This document shows positions 1 to 8,991 of a stretch of DNA of 50,411 bases, one piece after another. Within the stretch, counting starts at the first letter, position 1; every line of letters begins with the position of its first letter. The DNA is from Verrucomicrobiota bacterium. Its GTDB lineage: Bacteria; Verrucomicrobiota; Verrucomicrobiia; Verrucomicrobiales; V1-33. The notes under the pieces are model-generated. The model saw nothing but the letters and a program-made list of their open reading frames with translations, did not search any database and was not told where the DNA came from. The stretch spans positions 1 to 50,411 of the forward strand of contig QQNF01000024.1 of the NCBI GenBank assembly GCA_003402705.1, written 5' to 3'. The translations under genes and the position numbers were made by a program.

Positions 1-87
1 CACCAACTCCACCATCAACCCCGGCACCAGGTCCACCCCAGCCCCGCCCACCACTCGCCCCTCCCTAATGTCATCGTCACCCATCAT
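1..87 (-). CDS. Possible N-terminus of a gene running off the left edge, product unknown
   Basis: Reading leftwards, an ATG at 87 (or the adjacent one at 84) opens a frame that stays open to the window edge for 29 codons. The residues after a short acidic start (MMGDDDIREGR) are Gly/Val/Leu rich, as in other minus-strand genes here. The stretch upstream is G-rich on the coding strand but has no clean Shine-Dalgarno at good spacing. There is too little sequence to name a family. It could equally be an open stretch of GC-rich spacer. Confidence 0.3.
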   Translation of the reverse strand, partial: MMGDDDIREGRVVGGAGVDLVPGLMVELV

Positions 88-152
88 TTCCCCACCCTTA
101 TACCCACCTCCCCCATCCGCATCCCCAGTTTTCACCCCATTCCCCTCCCAAA

Positions 153-549
153 AGAGGCCTGTCTCATTGCACGCCTCCCACCTCCCCCTCCCAAAAGAGG
201 CCTGTCTCATTGCACGCCTCCCACCTCCCCCTCCCAAGAGGTCTGTCTCATTGCACACCACCCAATCCCGCACCCGTCGCGAAGAAGTCCGTCTTCTTAT
301 CCGCACATCCTCCCCCACGAGAGGTCTGTCTAATTGTCCGCGCGTTCTCCTTTGCCCCGCCCTGCCCAAACCGGTCTGCCATTCGGTCCCCGCCTCCCCC
401 TCCCAAGAGGTCTGTCTCATTGCACGCCTCTTAGTCCCCCCCAACTCCCCCAAAAGTCCGTCGTCCCACATCCTCCCCCCCAAGAGGTCTGTCTCATTGC
501 ACGCCTCCCAATCCCGCGCCCGTCGCGAAGAAGTCCGCCTTCTTATCCG
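153..549. repeat. Composite direct-repeat array (AGAGGTCTGTCTCATTG family)
   Basis: Six copies of a core AGAGGYCTGTCTMATTG begin at 153, 196, 237, 320, 406 and 483. Most continue into a Cys/Pro-codon-like C-rich tail (GCACGCCTCCCA). Start-to-start distances are 43, 41, 83, 86 and 77, so roughly one or two units of about 41. Copies 3 and 6 carry a second module, nearly identical at 265-302 and 511-549, that contains the inverted repeat AAGAAG-TCCGY-CTTCTT. The one loop difference between the two copies leaves the stem intact. A seventh core lies alone at 14992. No gene is visible in it; the frames open through it are only compositional. Confidence 0.8.
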
Positions 550-550
550 A

Positions 551-832
551 ACCCCACCCGCTCGCTCAAGGCTCCGACTCCCTTCCCGCGGCAGCGCGGG
601 GCCGCAGGCGAAGGTCATCAGCATTCTCTTTCAGGCGCATCCCTCGCGATACGCCCCAGCGGGCTGAGGGCCGGGCAAAGGGCCAATCAACCTCGTCGGC
701 TGCGGGAAAGCCCTCGTGCGCGGCTGTCGTCTCAGCGCGCCCGGAAATACCATTCACATCCGGAAAAGCCCGGACGTCATCTTCGCCGACAGTCATATCG
801 CCGGCCCGCGCATGAGGGCATTCCTGACATCA
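551..832. other. Spacer without a recognisable gene
   Basis: No frame here has a credible start, codon pattern or recognisable product. A short perfect hairpin, CCCGCG-GCAG-CGCGGG, sits at 585-600 with no T-run on either side, so it is not a typical intrinsic terminator. The stretch is the 3' flank of the minus-strand gene that ends at 833. Confidence 0.4.
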
Positions 833-1324
833 TCAAAGCGCCTCGAATTCCTCCCGGGTGCCTTTCGACTTTTGATACTCCATCAGGATCTTCCAGCGGC
901 CATCGCGCTTCACGAGCAGGCCCTCGAAGTGGATGTATTCCCGGGTTTCCTTCCCATCGGTACCGGTGGCGGAGTAGAGAAACATGCCTGTCTCGTGCGC
1001 GGTGGTCGCATCTCCAAGACGACGGGAGAATTTGAAGGTCACGCTGGCCTTCATCCCGCCGCTCCTGGTGGCGTCGAATTCCTTCTTCCAGCGTTTCAGG
1101 GCGTCGGCCAGCGGGGAACTGGTGCTTTTGGATCCGGAGACTAGCACTCCCTCCGGATGGCACGTCGCTTCGTAGGCTGTGAAATCCCCAGCGCCCACAG
1201 CTCTCGAGACCTCTGCCCAGTATTCGTCGAGCTGTTTCAGACGCTCCGTGTCGGGCGCCGCTTCATCGGCCAGAACGCAAAAAGGAAACAGGAACGCGAG
1301 GGCCGCAACAAGGATGGCTTTCAT
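833..1324 (-). CDS. Secreted SnoaL-like / NTF2-fold (DUF4440-type) protein
   Basis: The 163-residue product starts with a Sec signal peptide (about residues 1-19, hydrophobic core then VLA-DEA). The remainder has the layout of small cone-shaped NTF2-like domains: an N-terminal helix (LKQLDEYWAEVSRAVGAGD), then FTAYEATCHPEGV, and a sheet ending in KRDGRWKILMEYQKS. That last segment matches the usual DUF4440/SnoaL C-terminal strand pair (..G.WKI...). Members bind small ligands or are catalytic in very different reactions, so no substrate is inferred. A G-rich stretch (GGGGGC) precedes the ATG. The gene is separated from its neighbours and probably monocistronic. Confidence 0.75.
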   Translation of the reverse strand: MKAILVAALAFLFPFCVLADEAAPDTERLKQLDEYWAEVSRAVGAGDFTAYEATCHPEGVLVSGSKSTSSPLADALKRWKKEFDATRSGGMKASVTFKFSRRLGDATTAHETGMFLYSATGTDGKETREYIHFEGLLVKRDGRWKILMEYQKSKGTREEFEAL

Positions 1325-1409
1325 AGTGCCCCCAGCCTACCAGGCACAGGACGCTCTTCCAATCGGGAAAAGCGGAACAGGAAGCGCGCCCGACGGGTGT
1401 GACCCCAAA

Positions 1410-1646
1410 TCATGTGGCGATAGCATGGACCCACATAATTTGAGAGTCCCGCCCCGTGCCTTCTGGGATCAGTTTTCCTTGGTAAAGGGGACAGAAAGGC
1501 CATCTTGCCGGAGTAAGTGCAATGAACTCACCTTCAAGATCCGTTTTCCGGGATGATCCCGTCCGAGGATCAGTCCAGTCGGCTTCGTGCTGGTAGACTC
1601 CTTTTTCGATTTCCTGCCAGAATCCGTACCTGTCAGGAATCCTCAC
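1410..1646 (-). CDS. Doubtful short ORF (78 codons) in the spacer
   Basis: This GTG-initiated frame sits in the 352-base gap between the SnoaL-like gene and the HAF-repeat gene. The conceptual product is polar (YGFWQEIEKGVYQHEADW near the start) and matches no family I recognise. It has no visible ribosome site and its base composition is less C/G-skewed than the neighbouring genes. It may be a decayed fragment or chance. Apart from it I see nothing in 1325-1676. Confidence 0.2.
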   Translation of the reverse strand: MRIPDRYGFWQEIEKGVYQHEADWTDPRTGSSRKTDLEGEFIALTPARWPFCPLYQGKLIPEGTGRDSQIMWVHAIAT

Positions 1647-1676
1647 AGCAGCGAGACTGCCAGCATCAACACGCCC

Positions 1677-3665
1677 ATGAAAACGATTCTCACCTCCATC
1701 TTGACCCTTGCTGCTTTGATGGCCTTCACCGGGACGTCCTCCGTTCGCGCTGCAGGCACGCCACCGAGCTACACCCTTCAGTTTCTGGGCGATGGCACGG
1801 TCGTCAGCCTCAACAGCGTCAACACCGTCGTGGGCATGCGCCCCAACGCGTCCAACTGGTCCAGGACCCCGCTGGTTAGTGTGGGTGGCGGGGCGTGGAC
1901 CTCACTGCCCCTTCCCCCCGGAGCAACAGGGGCCTTTCCCACCGCCCTGAATGATTCCGGAACGATTGTCGGCGTGGCAGACATGGCGAGTGGTCGTCGC
2001 GCCATCCGTTGGCAGCCCGGCGGCGGCGGTTATGCCGTCGAGCTGCTTCCGCTGCTCCCTGGTGAACTGGCCTCCTACGCCACCGGAATCAACAACCATG
2101 GCCAGATCGTCGGTGCGCGTGCCGGGCTCCTCGGCACTCCGTATGGCTTCGGCTGGCTCTACACCGACGCCGATGGCTTGGTTAGTCTCGACGCCAGATA
2201 CGGCTGGTTTGCCACACCCGGAGACATCAATGACAACGGCATAATCCTCTCCGAAACGCAGGTTTTCGACCTTGCGACCAAGACGGTGACCGACGTGGGC
2301 TTAAGCGGGCCCGCCAGCGACAACGCCATTGGCGGAGTGGTCATCAATAACTCAGGACAAATCCTTGGCAATACCACCTTGCGCTCGTCTTCACTCAATA
2401 TCGCAAAAGTCTATCGTTACACACCCGGTTCGGGCTGGTTCTACCTTGCCGGCACCAGCCGATACACCGCAGGCACCAGCCTCAACAACCTCGGAGACGT
2501 CGGCTGGGGCGAGTTGGGGGCCGGCATCTACTTCGAAGGCATCGGCCAGTATGCCTTAGGCAGCCTGCTCGACCCCGCGACCGCCGCAGCCGGCTGGAGC
2601 ATCACGGGCAGCGGTTGTCTCATCAACGATCATCGCGTGGTCGCCACCATCGGCAGAAACTCCAGCACCGCGCAGTCGGGCGTCGTGTTGCTCACTCCCG
2701 CAGGCCAACTCCCGCCGCCTGCCGCGCCCGTCGGCCTGACCCTAACGCCGCATCTTGCGACATCCTCGGAGCCATACATGTCCATCAACCTCTCGTGGCA
2801 CAGCGGGAACCCGCACTTGACCAGAACCTATGAACTTGAACGGCGCATCCACGGCCACGCCGTGTGGACACCCGTGGATCTCGTGCCACCAGCCATGTCC
2901 ACACTCCACCAGGACACAACCGTCGCCCCCGCGATCGCCTACGACTACCGCGTCCGCGCCCTCGGTGTCGCCGGGCCGGGCCCGTGGTCGGTCATTGCCA
3001 CTGCCACCGCTCCCGCCACCCCGCTGGACACCACGCGACCAGAGGTGGCCATTCTCAGTCCAGCCACCGCCGCCACTGTGTCGGGCATCATTTCCATCTC
3101 CGCCCAGGCCTCCGACAACGTCGGCGTCAGGAATCTCGAAATCAGATACTGGAACCAATACCTCGGTCAGGAAATCATCCTTGGCAGCGCCACCGATTCC
3201 GCGACTCATACCGTCAACTGGGACACCCGGGGGCTTCCATCCGCCACCTACACGATCCGGGCTTTCGCCAGCGATGCGATCGGAAATTGGCAACTCAGGG
3301 AAATTTCCGTTAGCGTCGCCAGCCCCGCCGGTGATGACCCGGACGGCGACGGGCACGACAATCTGATCGAACTCGCGCTCGGCACCCCGCCGCTCCAGTC
3401 GAACCCGGGCACAGTCCTGACAACTATGGAAAAGGTGGGTGACGTTCGCCACTTGCAGCTCGATGTGACGAAAAACCGGCTCGCCGGTAATCTGATCTTC
3501 CGGGTCGAAGCGGCAGGCGATCCCGCCGGTCCATGGTCATCGGACCCGCTCACCGCGATCGAGATTCTGCGCGAAGATTCCGAACGCCTGATCGCGCGCG
3601 ACCGCTTCCCGGTGGGTGCCGCCGCCCAGCGCTTCATCCGCCTGCGGGTGAAAACGGCCCCGTGA
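1677..3665 (+). CDS. Secreted HAF-repeat protein with FN3, Ig-like and calcium-binding tail
   Basis: The start at 1677 is chosen because a signal peptide follows directly (MKTILTSILTLAALMAFTG.. to about residue 25); the frame is open 30 codons further up but without such a sequence. Residues about 30-345 hold repeated IN.NG.IVG units (ALNDSGTIVGVAD, GINNHGQIVGARAG, VVINNSGQILGNT). These are the HAF extracellular repeats, presumably beta-propeller-like. A fibronectin type III domain follows (about 347-450), then an Ig-like domain beginning DTTRPEVAILSP (about 451-552). A DPDGDGHDN loop (about 554-562) resembles the calcium-binding motif before many verrucomicrobial surface-protein C-termini. 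Function is probably extracellular or surface display; no enzyme motif is seen. Base composition is more balanced than in nearby plus-strand genes, hinting at a different history. Confidence 0.85.
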   Translation: MKTILTSILTLAALMAFTGTSSVRAAGTPPSYTLQFLGDGTVVSLNSVNTVVGMRPNASNWSRTPLVSVGGGAWTSLPLPPGATGAFPTALNDSGTIVGVADMASGRRAIRWQPGGGGYAVELLPLLPGELASYATGINNHGQIVGARAGLLGTPYGFGWLYTDADGLVSLDARYGWFATPGDINDNGIILSETQVFDLATKTVTDVGLSGPASDNAIGGVVINNSGQILGNTTLRSSSLNIAKVYRYTPGSGWFYLAGTSRYTAGTSLNNLGDVGWGELGAGIYFEGIGQYALGSLLDPATAAAGWSITGSGCLINDHRVVATIGRNSSTAQSGVVLLTPAGQLPPPAAPVGLTLTPHLATSSEPYMSINLSWHSGNPHLTRTYELERRIHGHAVWTPVDLVPPAMSTLHQDTTVAPAIAYDYRVRALGVAGPGPWSVIATATAPATPLDTTRPEVAILSPATAATVSGIISISAQASDNVGVRNLEIRYWNQYLGQEIILGSATDSATHTVNWDTRGLPSATYTIRAFASDAIGNWQLREISVSVASPAGDDPDGDGHDNLIELALGTPPLQSNPGTVLTTMEKVGDVRHLQLDVTKNRLAGNLIFRVEAAGDPAGPWSSDPLTAIEILREDSERLIARDRFPVGAAAQRFIRLRVKTAP

Positions 3666-3831
3666 GTGACCCTGACGGTCGAACTGGCTGCAATCGAAGT
3701 CGGCAGCAGCAGAAAGATCGTGCATGACCCGGCATCCTCGGAGGCCTCGGGATGGGCCGTGCCCGCAAGGCTGCCGGAACCTACCAAGTTGGACTCGGCG
3801 AATTCATCTGGCTCGACTGAGCCCCCTTCCC

Positions 3832-5778
3832 TCACGGCTTCACCTGCCACGCCTCGTCAAAAAACCCCGCACCCGCCGTCTTGCCCGGCGCTTCATCGTT
3901 AGGCGCAGTCGCGATATCAATCACCGCCCAGTCCGGCAGCTTCGGATTCTGCAGCGAATTCGTCGACGAGTGCGCCTCGCGGAATGTCAGGCCGCTGTTC
4001 AGCACCACATAACGCGCAGGATTCAGCGGATTCGGATAAATGCACACCGGCACCATCGTCGCCCCGTCAAAGGTCCGGCTCCCCACCTTCACCCCGCTCC
4101 CGTCCCAGCGCACCGGCAACTGCGGCAGCACCTTCGCCGTCACCGCATTCGCCTCCGCATCTCCCCACAGAATCAGATGGTAATCCCGGATGTCCGCCGC
4201 CGTCACCTCCGACGCCTTCCGCGTCCTCACATCCCCGCGCATCAGCCACCGCCACCTCCCGCTCCCGTACTTCATCTCCTCCTCCACCCACGCCTGCACC
4301 TTCGCATCCGCACACGCCTTGTCAGGAACCACCCACAGAAACGGAGCCGTGAACGCATCGTCAATCGGCCCCTGCAACCCCGGCCGCTTCCTCAGGCTCC
4401 CCTCATGGTCCGGCCCGATCCGCCACATTCCCTCCCGCTTCACTAGCAACACCGCCTTCCCGCTCCCGCCGCCATCCAGCTGCTGCCCGTCAATCGTCAC
4501 CGCCAGCTTCCCGCCGAAATTCTCCCCGCGCTGCGACTCCAGCCGCAGCGACGTCACATTGGCCGTCGTAATCGTCACCGCCGACGCCGCCGGAATCACC
4601 GCATCCATCTTCGCATCCACCCGCGCCTCCTGCCAGTGCTCCCCCAGTCCAGTCACATGCAGCCAGTGCAGCCGCGCATAATCCAACGTCCTGCCCTGCC
4701 ACGACAGCCTCAGCGGATACGGCGTCGCCCGCTCCCTCAGCAGCGATTCCTGCACCAGCTTCTCCACCTCCCCTCGGGCCGCCGTCTCATACTTGTGCTC
4801 CACCCCCGGCCCGATCAAATGCGTTAGCGCTGCCCCCTGCTTCTGAAACTCCTCCGCCATGATCTCCGCCGACGCCCGCTGCTTGTCCTTCTCCCCGCTG
4901 TACGAAATCACCGGCACATTCAGCAGATTCCGCACCGCCACCGGGACATCGTTCTGCCCCCACAACGCCACTTCCCACGACGGCAGCTTCGCCACCTCCA
5001 CGTCATTCAGATTCCTGTAACGCCTCACATCCACAAACCCCGCCCCCGTATGCACCACCGCCCAACGGTCCGTATAGTGCGCCCCTAGCAACCACGCCCC
5101 GGCCCCGCCCATCGAAAAACCCGCCAGCGCCGTCCGCTCCGGATCAATCCGCTTCTCCCTCACCAGCAACCCTCGCACATCCAGCACATCCTGCTCCCCG
5201 GCATTCTTGTAACCCGTGCAGAACCGCCCGAACGGATGCACAATCACCGTCCCCTTCGGATGAAACTGCCCGGGCTTCAGCATGTGCTCATGCAGAAAAT
5301 GCAGGTCCGTCGACGTGTCGCCGCGCCCGTGCAGCCAAATCCACGCCGGAGCCCCCGTCGCAGGCGCATCATCCGGCACCTCCAGCGCAAACGGCTGCGC
5401 CGATCCATCGATCGGACTGTAATACCCTCGCACCACCAATCCCCGCGCCGTCAACCATGGCGCTTCCCCGGCCCGCAGCGCCTTGATCCGCCGCCCTGCC
5501 TCCCCCAGCAGCAATCGCGCCTTCGCCTCATCCCCAGCCTTGTAGAATTCTCCTAACTCCAGCGCGTACCGCACCGCCTTCAGCAGCACCTCCGCATTCG
5601 CATTCGCCCCCTTCTTCGGCAGCGCCTGAAACTCCGTCACCAGCCCGTCCAGGGTCGCCGTCAACGCCGCCCGCTCCCCCGCACTCAGCTTCGTCCCAAC
5701 CGGCGGCGCGATCCGCTTCCCTCCCTCCCCGGCAGCAGCGGCAGCAATCAGGGCAGCGAAAACAATCACAGATCTCAT
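3832..5778 (-). CDS. Secreted alpha/beta hydrolase (esterase / prolyl-oligopeptidase-like)
   Basis: The 648-residue protein begins with a signal peptide (MRSVIVFAALIAAAAAG). Around residues 144-335 it has a typical alpha/beta-hydrolase order: the oxyanion strand WIWLHGRGD, the nucleophile elbow GFSMGG with Ser222, a likely acid Asp298 in GEKDKQ, and His328 in GVEHKY. This resembles secreted esterase/S9-like families of planctomycetes and verrucomicrobia. The roughly 300 residues after the catalytic domain form a second region ending in a beta-rich tail, with no further motif recognised. Its ATG overlaps the stop of the upstream hydrolase gene by four bases (ATGA), indicating translational coupling. 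Substrate is unknown; the ester or peptide role is inferred from fold only. Confidence 0.8.
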   Translation of the reverse strand: MRSVIVFAALIAAAAAGEGGKRIAPPVGTKLSAGERAALTATLDGLVTEFQALPKKGANANAEVLLKAVRYALELGEFYKAGDEAKARLLLGEAGRRIKALRAGEAPWLTARGLVVRGYYSPIDGSAQPFALEVPDDAPATGAPAWIWLHGRGDTSTDLHFLHEHMLKPGQFHPKGTVIVHPFGRFCTGYKNAGEQDVLDVRGLLVREKRIDPERTALAGFSMGGAGAWLLGAHYTDRWAVVHTGAGFVDVRRYRNLNDVEVAKLPSWEVALWGQNDVPVAVRNLLNVPVISYSGEKDKQRASAEIMAEEFQKQGAALTHLIGPGVEHKYETAARGEVEKLVQESLLRERATPYPLRLSWQGRTLDYARLHWLHVTGLGEHWQEARVDAKMDAVIPAASAVTITTANVTSLRLESQRGENFGGKLAVTIDGQQLDGGGSGKAVLLVKREGMWRIGPDHEGSLRKRPGLQGPIDDAFTAPFLWVVPDKACADAKVQAWVEEEMKYGSGRWRWLMRGDVRTRKASEVTAADIRDYHLILWGDAEANAVTAKVLPQLPVRWDGSGVKVGSRTFDGATMVPVCIYPNPLNPARYVVLNSGLTFREAHSSTNSLQNPKLPDWAVIDIATAPNDEAPGKTAGAGFFDEAWQVKP

Positions 5779-7349
5779 GGCACAGGTTGATGAAGTGGTT
5801 CAGTCAGAATTCGGCGCATCGCCTCAAGGCACCGCCGGTCTGTATATGATTGATGCCCGCCGCGCACGAGCGTTTCCGACTCCGCAGATGCGAGGTGCGC
5901 ACTCCGCCACGACACCGCCCCATCGCTGTTCCAGCGCGCCGGCCACGGAAATCTCAGCGCAATGATCGAATGATGCTCCGTCGTCACCGGACACGCTTGC
6001 AGCGCCCGCAGCACCGGTGAATGCGGCGACAAATCCGGGATGCTCGCATGCAGCGGCAGAAACGCCCCGCCCAGCACCTCCGGCTGTATCACCTCCGGAT
6101 TCAACGTCAGCAACCTCAGCAGCGGCCCAGCCACACTCATCGGAATGTCCTGCAGCTTCGCCAAGGTGCTCCCGATCACACTCGACGCAATCCCGCTTCC
6201 TCGATGCGGCACACACAGAAACATCACCCGCTCCACCCTGGCATCCGGCCGGAAAAAGCACGCCTCCCGCAACACCTCCCGGTCATCCGCATCCACCGGC
6301 AATTCCTCCGGCGGCAGCGTGAACATCGCCCGCCACACCGCCTCCCCGCTGTCACTCGTCATCGTCCTCGCCAGCAACCCGCCCATGCTGTGCCCAGCCA
6401 CCGTCACATGCCCCGCCGCAAACGTCCGCCCCCCCGGATCCGCCGCCGCCAATGCCGCATCAAACTCCCGACGCAGCGCCGCCGCAGCCGGCAACAGCGG
6501 CAATCCCGTCGGCCACGTAAAAACCCACGGCTGATAATGCGCCGCAATCTCCGGATGCCGGAACAATCCGTTCACCACCCCGCGCCACATCTGCGGGGTA
6601 TCAAAAATCCCATGCACCAGCAGCAGAATCCGCTTGTCAGGATTCCACGGCGCCAGCCGGTAAATCCTCGGTCCCAATTCGTTCCCCCCAGGCCGGAACA
6701 CATCCGGCAGCTTCCTCCGGTCCATCCCCCCAGCCAACCCGAACATCTTCGCCCACCCTAACGTGTAATCCGCAGCCATCAGCTGCCCAGCCACCGTCGG
6801 ATCCGCAGGATCCACCAGCTCAAGCCTCGCCGCTCCGCCATACACCCCCACAAACGCCGTCCGGTTCACCCACAGCCCACCCGGCATCGCATCCCGCTCC
6901 GCCATCGGCCCGCACAACACTGGCACCCCAGCCCCCCGCGTCCGGTAATGCCTCAGCGGCCCACTAACACGCCACGCCGACGCCGGACTCAACCCCACCC
7001 CAGGCATCGGCGACGCCGCCACCTCCCACCGCCTTCCACCCGCCGCCACCTCCACCCGCCGCTCCGGCCACACCGCCGCCGCCATCCCCGTCGCCTCTTC
7101 CCTCCACACTCGTTCCTCCGGCGGCAATGCCTCCATCGCCCTCAGACACCACCCTAACCGCTCCATCGGATCATCCGCACGCCTCGCCGCCACCACAAAC
7201 CCAGCCCCCTCACGCACCGCCTCCGCCACCATCAACCCAGCCACCCTCCCCCCCTTCGCCACCGGCACCGCACTCACCGGCAGAATCCGGCACGACACCA
7301 GCATCCCGCCCACTATCACCATCAGCAGTCGCCACATCCCGCTCACCAC
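5775..7349 (-). CDS. Lipoprotein alpha/beta hydrolase (PGAP1/lipase-like)
   Basis: A 524-residue product with a lipoprotein signal: hydrophobic residues 6-19 ending in a lipobox-like LVSC, so Cys20 would be lipidated. A variable region of about 220 residues precedes the catalytic domain. There LLVHGIFDTP (about 243-252) provides the oxyanion loop and VAGHSMGGLL the nucleophile elbow (Ser321), followed by FLCVPHRGSG. Order and motifs match esterases/lipases of the PGAP1/DUF676-like group. It lies three bases after the roadblock-like gene and overlaps the next hydrolase gene by four bases, so it is in the parA operon. The product is probably tethered to an envelope membrane; substrate is not predictable. 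Confidence 0.8.
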   Translation of the reverse strand: MVSGMWRLLMVIVGGMLVSCRILPVSAVPVAKGGRVAGLMVAEAVREGAGFVVAARRADDPMERLGWCLRAMEALPPEERVWREEATGMAAAVWPERRVEVAAGGRRWEVAASPMPGVGLSPASAWRVSGPLRHYRTRGAGVPVLCGPMAERDAMPGGLWVNRTAFVGVYGGAARLELVDPADPTVAGQLMAADYTLGWAKMFGLAGGMDRRKLPDVFRPGGNELGPRIYRLAPWNPDKRILLLVHGIFDTPQMWRGVVNGLFRHPEIAAHYQPWVFTWPTGLPLLPAAAALRREFDAALAAADPGGRTFAAGHVTVAGHSMGGLLARTMTSDSGEAVWRAMFTLPPEELPVDADDREVLREACFFRPDARVERVMFLCVPHRGSGIASSVIGSTLAKLQDIPMSVAGPLLRLLTLNPEVIQPEVLGGAFLPLHASIPDLSPHSPVLRALQACPVTTEHHSIIALRFPWPARWNSDGAVSWRSAHLASAESETLVRGGHQSYTDRRCLEAMRRILTEPLHQPVP

Positions 7350-7352
7350 TGC

Positions 7353-8150
7353 TCACCAGCGCTCGCGCCGCGGTTCATCTGATTCGATCGCCTTCTTCAG
7401 CGCCTGACGGAATCGCTGCGCCACCCGCGGAGCCAGCGCGTCATCAAGCACCAACCCCAGACAGAACACGCCGTGCGTCGTGTCCGCTCCAATCACACAT
7501 AGCTTCCGCTCGTCCGGCAGATCCAGCACCACCCCTCCCCCACCCTCGTCCGCCGACGCAAAATGCCGCAACGCCTTCCGCGCCGCCTCCGCCATCAGCA
7601 ACGCCGCCGTCACCAGCTCCACCGTCGCCCCCCGATCCGTCACCGGATTCCCCTGCCCGTCAGCAATGAACAAATCATGGCTCGTCACCTGCCGCCGCAC
7701 CCAATCCATAAACGCTCGCACCCGCGTCGACAAGGTCCCCAGCGGAGCCGCAAACACCGGCACCACCGCCTCTCCGGATTCCCCTCCCGATCCCCCTTCC
7801 TCTCCCGCCAATCGCTCCCTAACCACCCCAGCCTCCGCCACCCTGACAACTCCCCTCGCCCCGGGCATCAACCCCGCCCTATCCGCCTTCTCCCTCAAAT
7901 TGCGCAGCAATTCCCGAATCGGCACCGGCCCGACTGCCCCCATCTCCGCCGCGACCTCAGCCTCCACCTCCGCCAACGCCGGAAACGCCGCAGGCTCATA
8001 CTGCGCAGCACTCCGGAAATCCTCCACCGACAGCTTCGTCAGTGGAAGACATCCCTCCGGCAGCAACGGAAGCGGACCCGCCGGACCCGACAGGGCCTGA
8101 CCAAGTCCACTCACCGCCTCCGCATCAATCCATGAGTTTAGTGTGTTCAT
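7353..8150 (-). CDS. Roadblock/LC7-like domain protein in a parA operon
   Basis: The ATG at 8150 (MNTLNSWIDAE) is preferred; it overlaps the end of parA by 26 bases. The 265-residue product has a charged, low-similarity N-terminal half. Its C-terminal part (about 150-262) reads like a roadblock/LC7 fold: HDLFIADGQGNPVTDRG, then a helix rich in Ala (LMAEAARKALRHFA), VLDLPDERKLCVIGADT and a final helix. Roadblock proteins (for example MglB) act as dimeric partners or regulators of small GTPases and other NTPases. The assignment is by pattern only and no search was possible. Co-transcription with a ParA ATPase suggests that ATPase as partner. Confidence 0.6.
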   Translation of the reverse strand: MNTLNSWIDAEAVSGLGQALSGPAGPLPLLPEGCLPLTKLSVEDFRSAAQYEPAAFPALAEVEAEVAAEMGAVGPVPIRELLRNLREKADRAGLMPGARGVVRVAEAGVVRERLAGEEGGSGGESGEAVVPVFAAPLGTLSTRVRAFMDWVRRQVTSHDLFIADGQGNPVTDRGATVELVTAALLMAEAARKALRHFASADEGGGGVVLDLPDERKLCVIGADTTHGVFCLGLVLDDALAPRVAQRFRQALKKAIESDEPRRERW

Positions 8151-8937
8151 GGTCGTTCGGCCGGGCGCGCTCCAGCCGCAGGCGGGGTTCAAGTTCGGCC
8201 GCCAGTTGATCAAACGAGTGCGCCACCGCCGGCGGTTGCTGATACAACAGCCCCACCGGCACGCCCACCGCCGACGCCTTGATGAATGCCGGATCCCGCG
8301 GAATCAGCGTGTCCAGCAGCAGCCGCGCCGGCAGCAGCGCCCGCAACTCCCGGATCACATCCGTGCTCTCACGCTGCTCATTCTGCACCATCGTCATCAG
8401 GATCCCCGCCACCTCCAGCGGCGACCCCGCCGCCCGCAGGCTCTGAATCGCATGCAGCACCTGCGGAATCGAACGCATCCCTAACGGCTCCGCCTGCTGC
8501 GGAATCAGCACCGCATCCGCCATCCGCAGCACATCCCCAGTGATCCCCTGCAACCCCGCTGGCGTGTCGATCAGCACCACATCAAACTGCTTCCGCCCGC
8601 GCAACTCATCCACCACCCGCCGCATCGCCGCCACTCCGTCAATCCCCGGCTGCACCGCCTCGAAATACCCGTGCGCCTTCCCGCTCGTCAGTATCTTCAA
8701 CTCCGGCAACCGCGTCCCGAGAATCATCCCCTCAGCACTCGCCCCGGTATTCACCGCATCGTACAGCCCCTTGCACTTCCTCGCCTTCTCGGAAAGCGAT
8801 AGCCCCACCGAACCCTGAGGATCAGTGTCCACAAGTAGTGTGTTCCACCCGCGGCGCGCGAGGGAATAGGCAAGGTTGACGGAGACGGTGGTTTTTCCGA
8901 CGCCGCCCTTCTGGCTGGTAATGGCAAGAACAGTCAC
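8125..8937 (-). CDS. ParA/MinD-family ATPase (GTG start)
   Basis: The protein of 270 residues opens with the deviant Walker A of the ParA/MinD superfamily, KGGVGKTT at residues 10-17 (signature Lys10, P-loop Lys15). It continues with the switch region DTDPQGS (37-43) and Walker B DVVLIDTPAG (119-128). Such ATPases form ATP dimers on DNA or membrane and position plasmids, chromosomes or protein complexes. There is no ParB or parS-like gene nearby. Instead it heads an operon with a roadblock-like protein and two envelope hydrolases, so it is more likely an orphan positioning ATPase than a chromosome-partition ParA. The initiation codon is GTG at 8937, 54 bases after the EF-hand gene. Confidence 0.9.
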   Translation of the reverse strand: MTVLAITSQKGGVGKTTVSVNLAYSLARRGWNTLLVDTDPQGSVGLSLSEKARKCKGLYDAVNTGASAEGMILGTRLPELKILTSGKAHGYFEAVQPGIDGVAAMRRVVDELRGRKQFDVVLIDTPAGLQGITGDVLRMADAVLIPQQAEPLGMRSIPQVLHAIQSLRAAGSPLEVAGILMTMVQNEQRESTDVIRELRALLPARLLLDTLIPRDPAFIKASAVGVPVGLLYQQPPAVAHSFDQLAAELEPRLRLERARPNDHEHTKLMD

Positions 8938-8991
8938 GGGATCCCGCCCATAATGCCTCCCCCGCAGGGATGCATGCGGAATTTACACCTC

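Noticed and set aside
153..549. CRISPR-like array
   Set aside because: Repeats are spaced regularly in places, but the intervening sequences are similar to each other and low-complexity, the repeats vary, and no cas genes are near.
566..796. Minus-strand 76-codon frame in the first spacer
   Set aside because: No start context or recognisable product; composition equals the surrounding GC-rich spacer.
8125..8937. Chromosome partition ParA of a parABS system
   Set aside because: No ParB gene or parS-like site is near, and the operon partners are envelope hydrolases.
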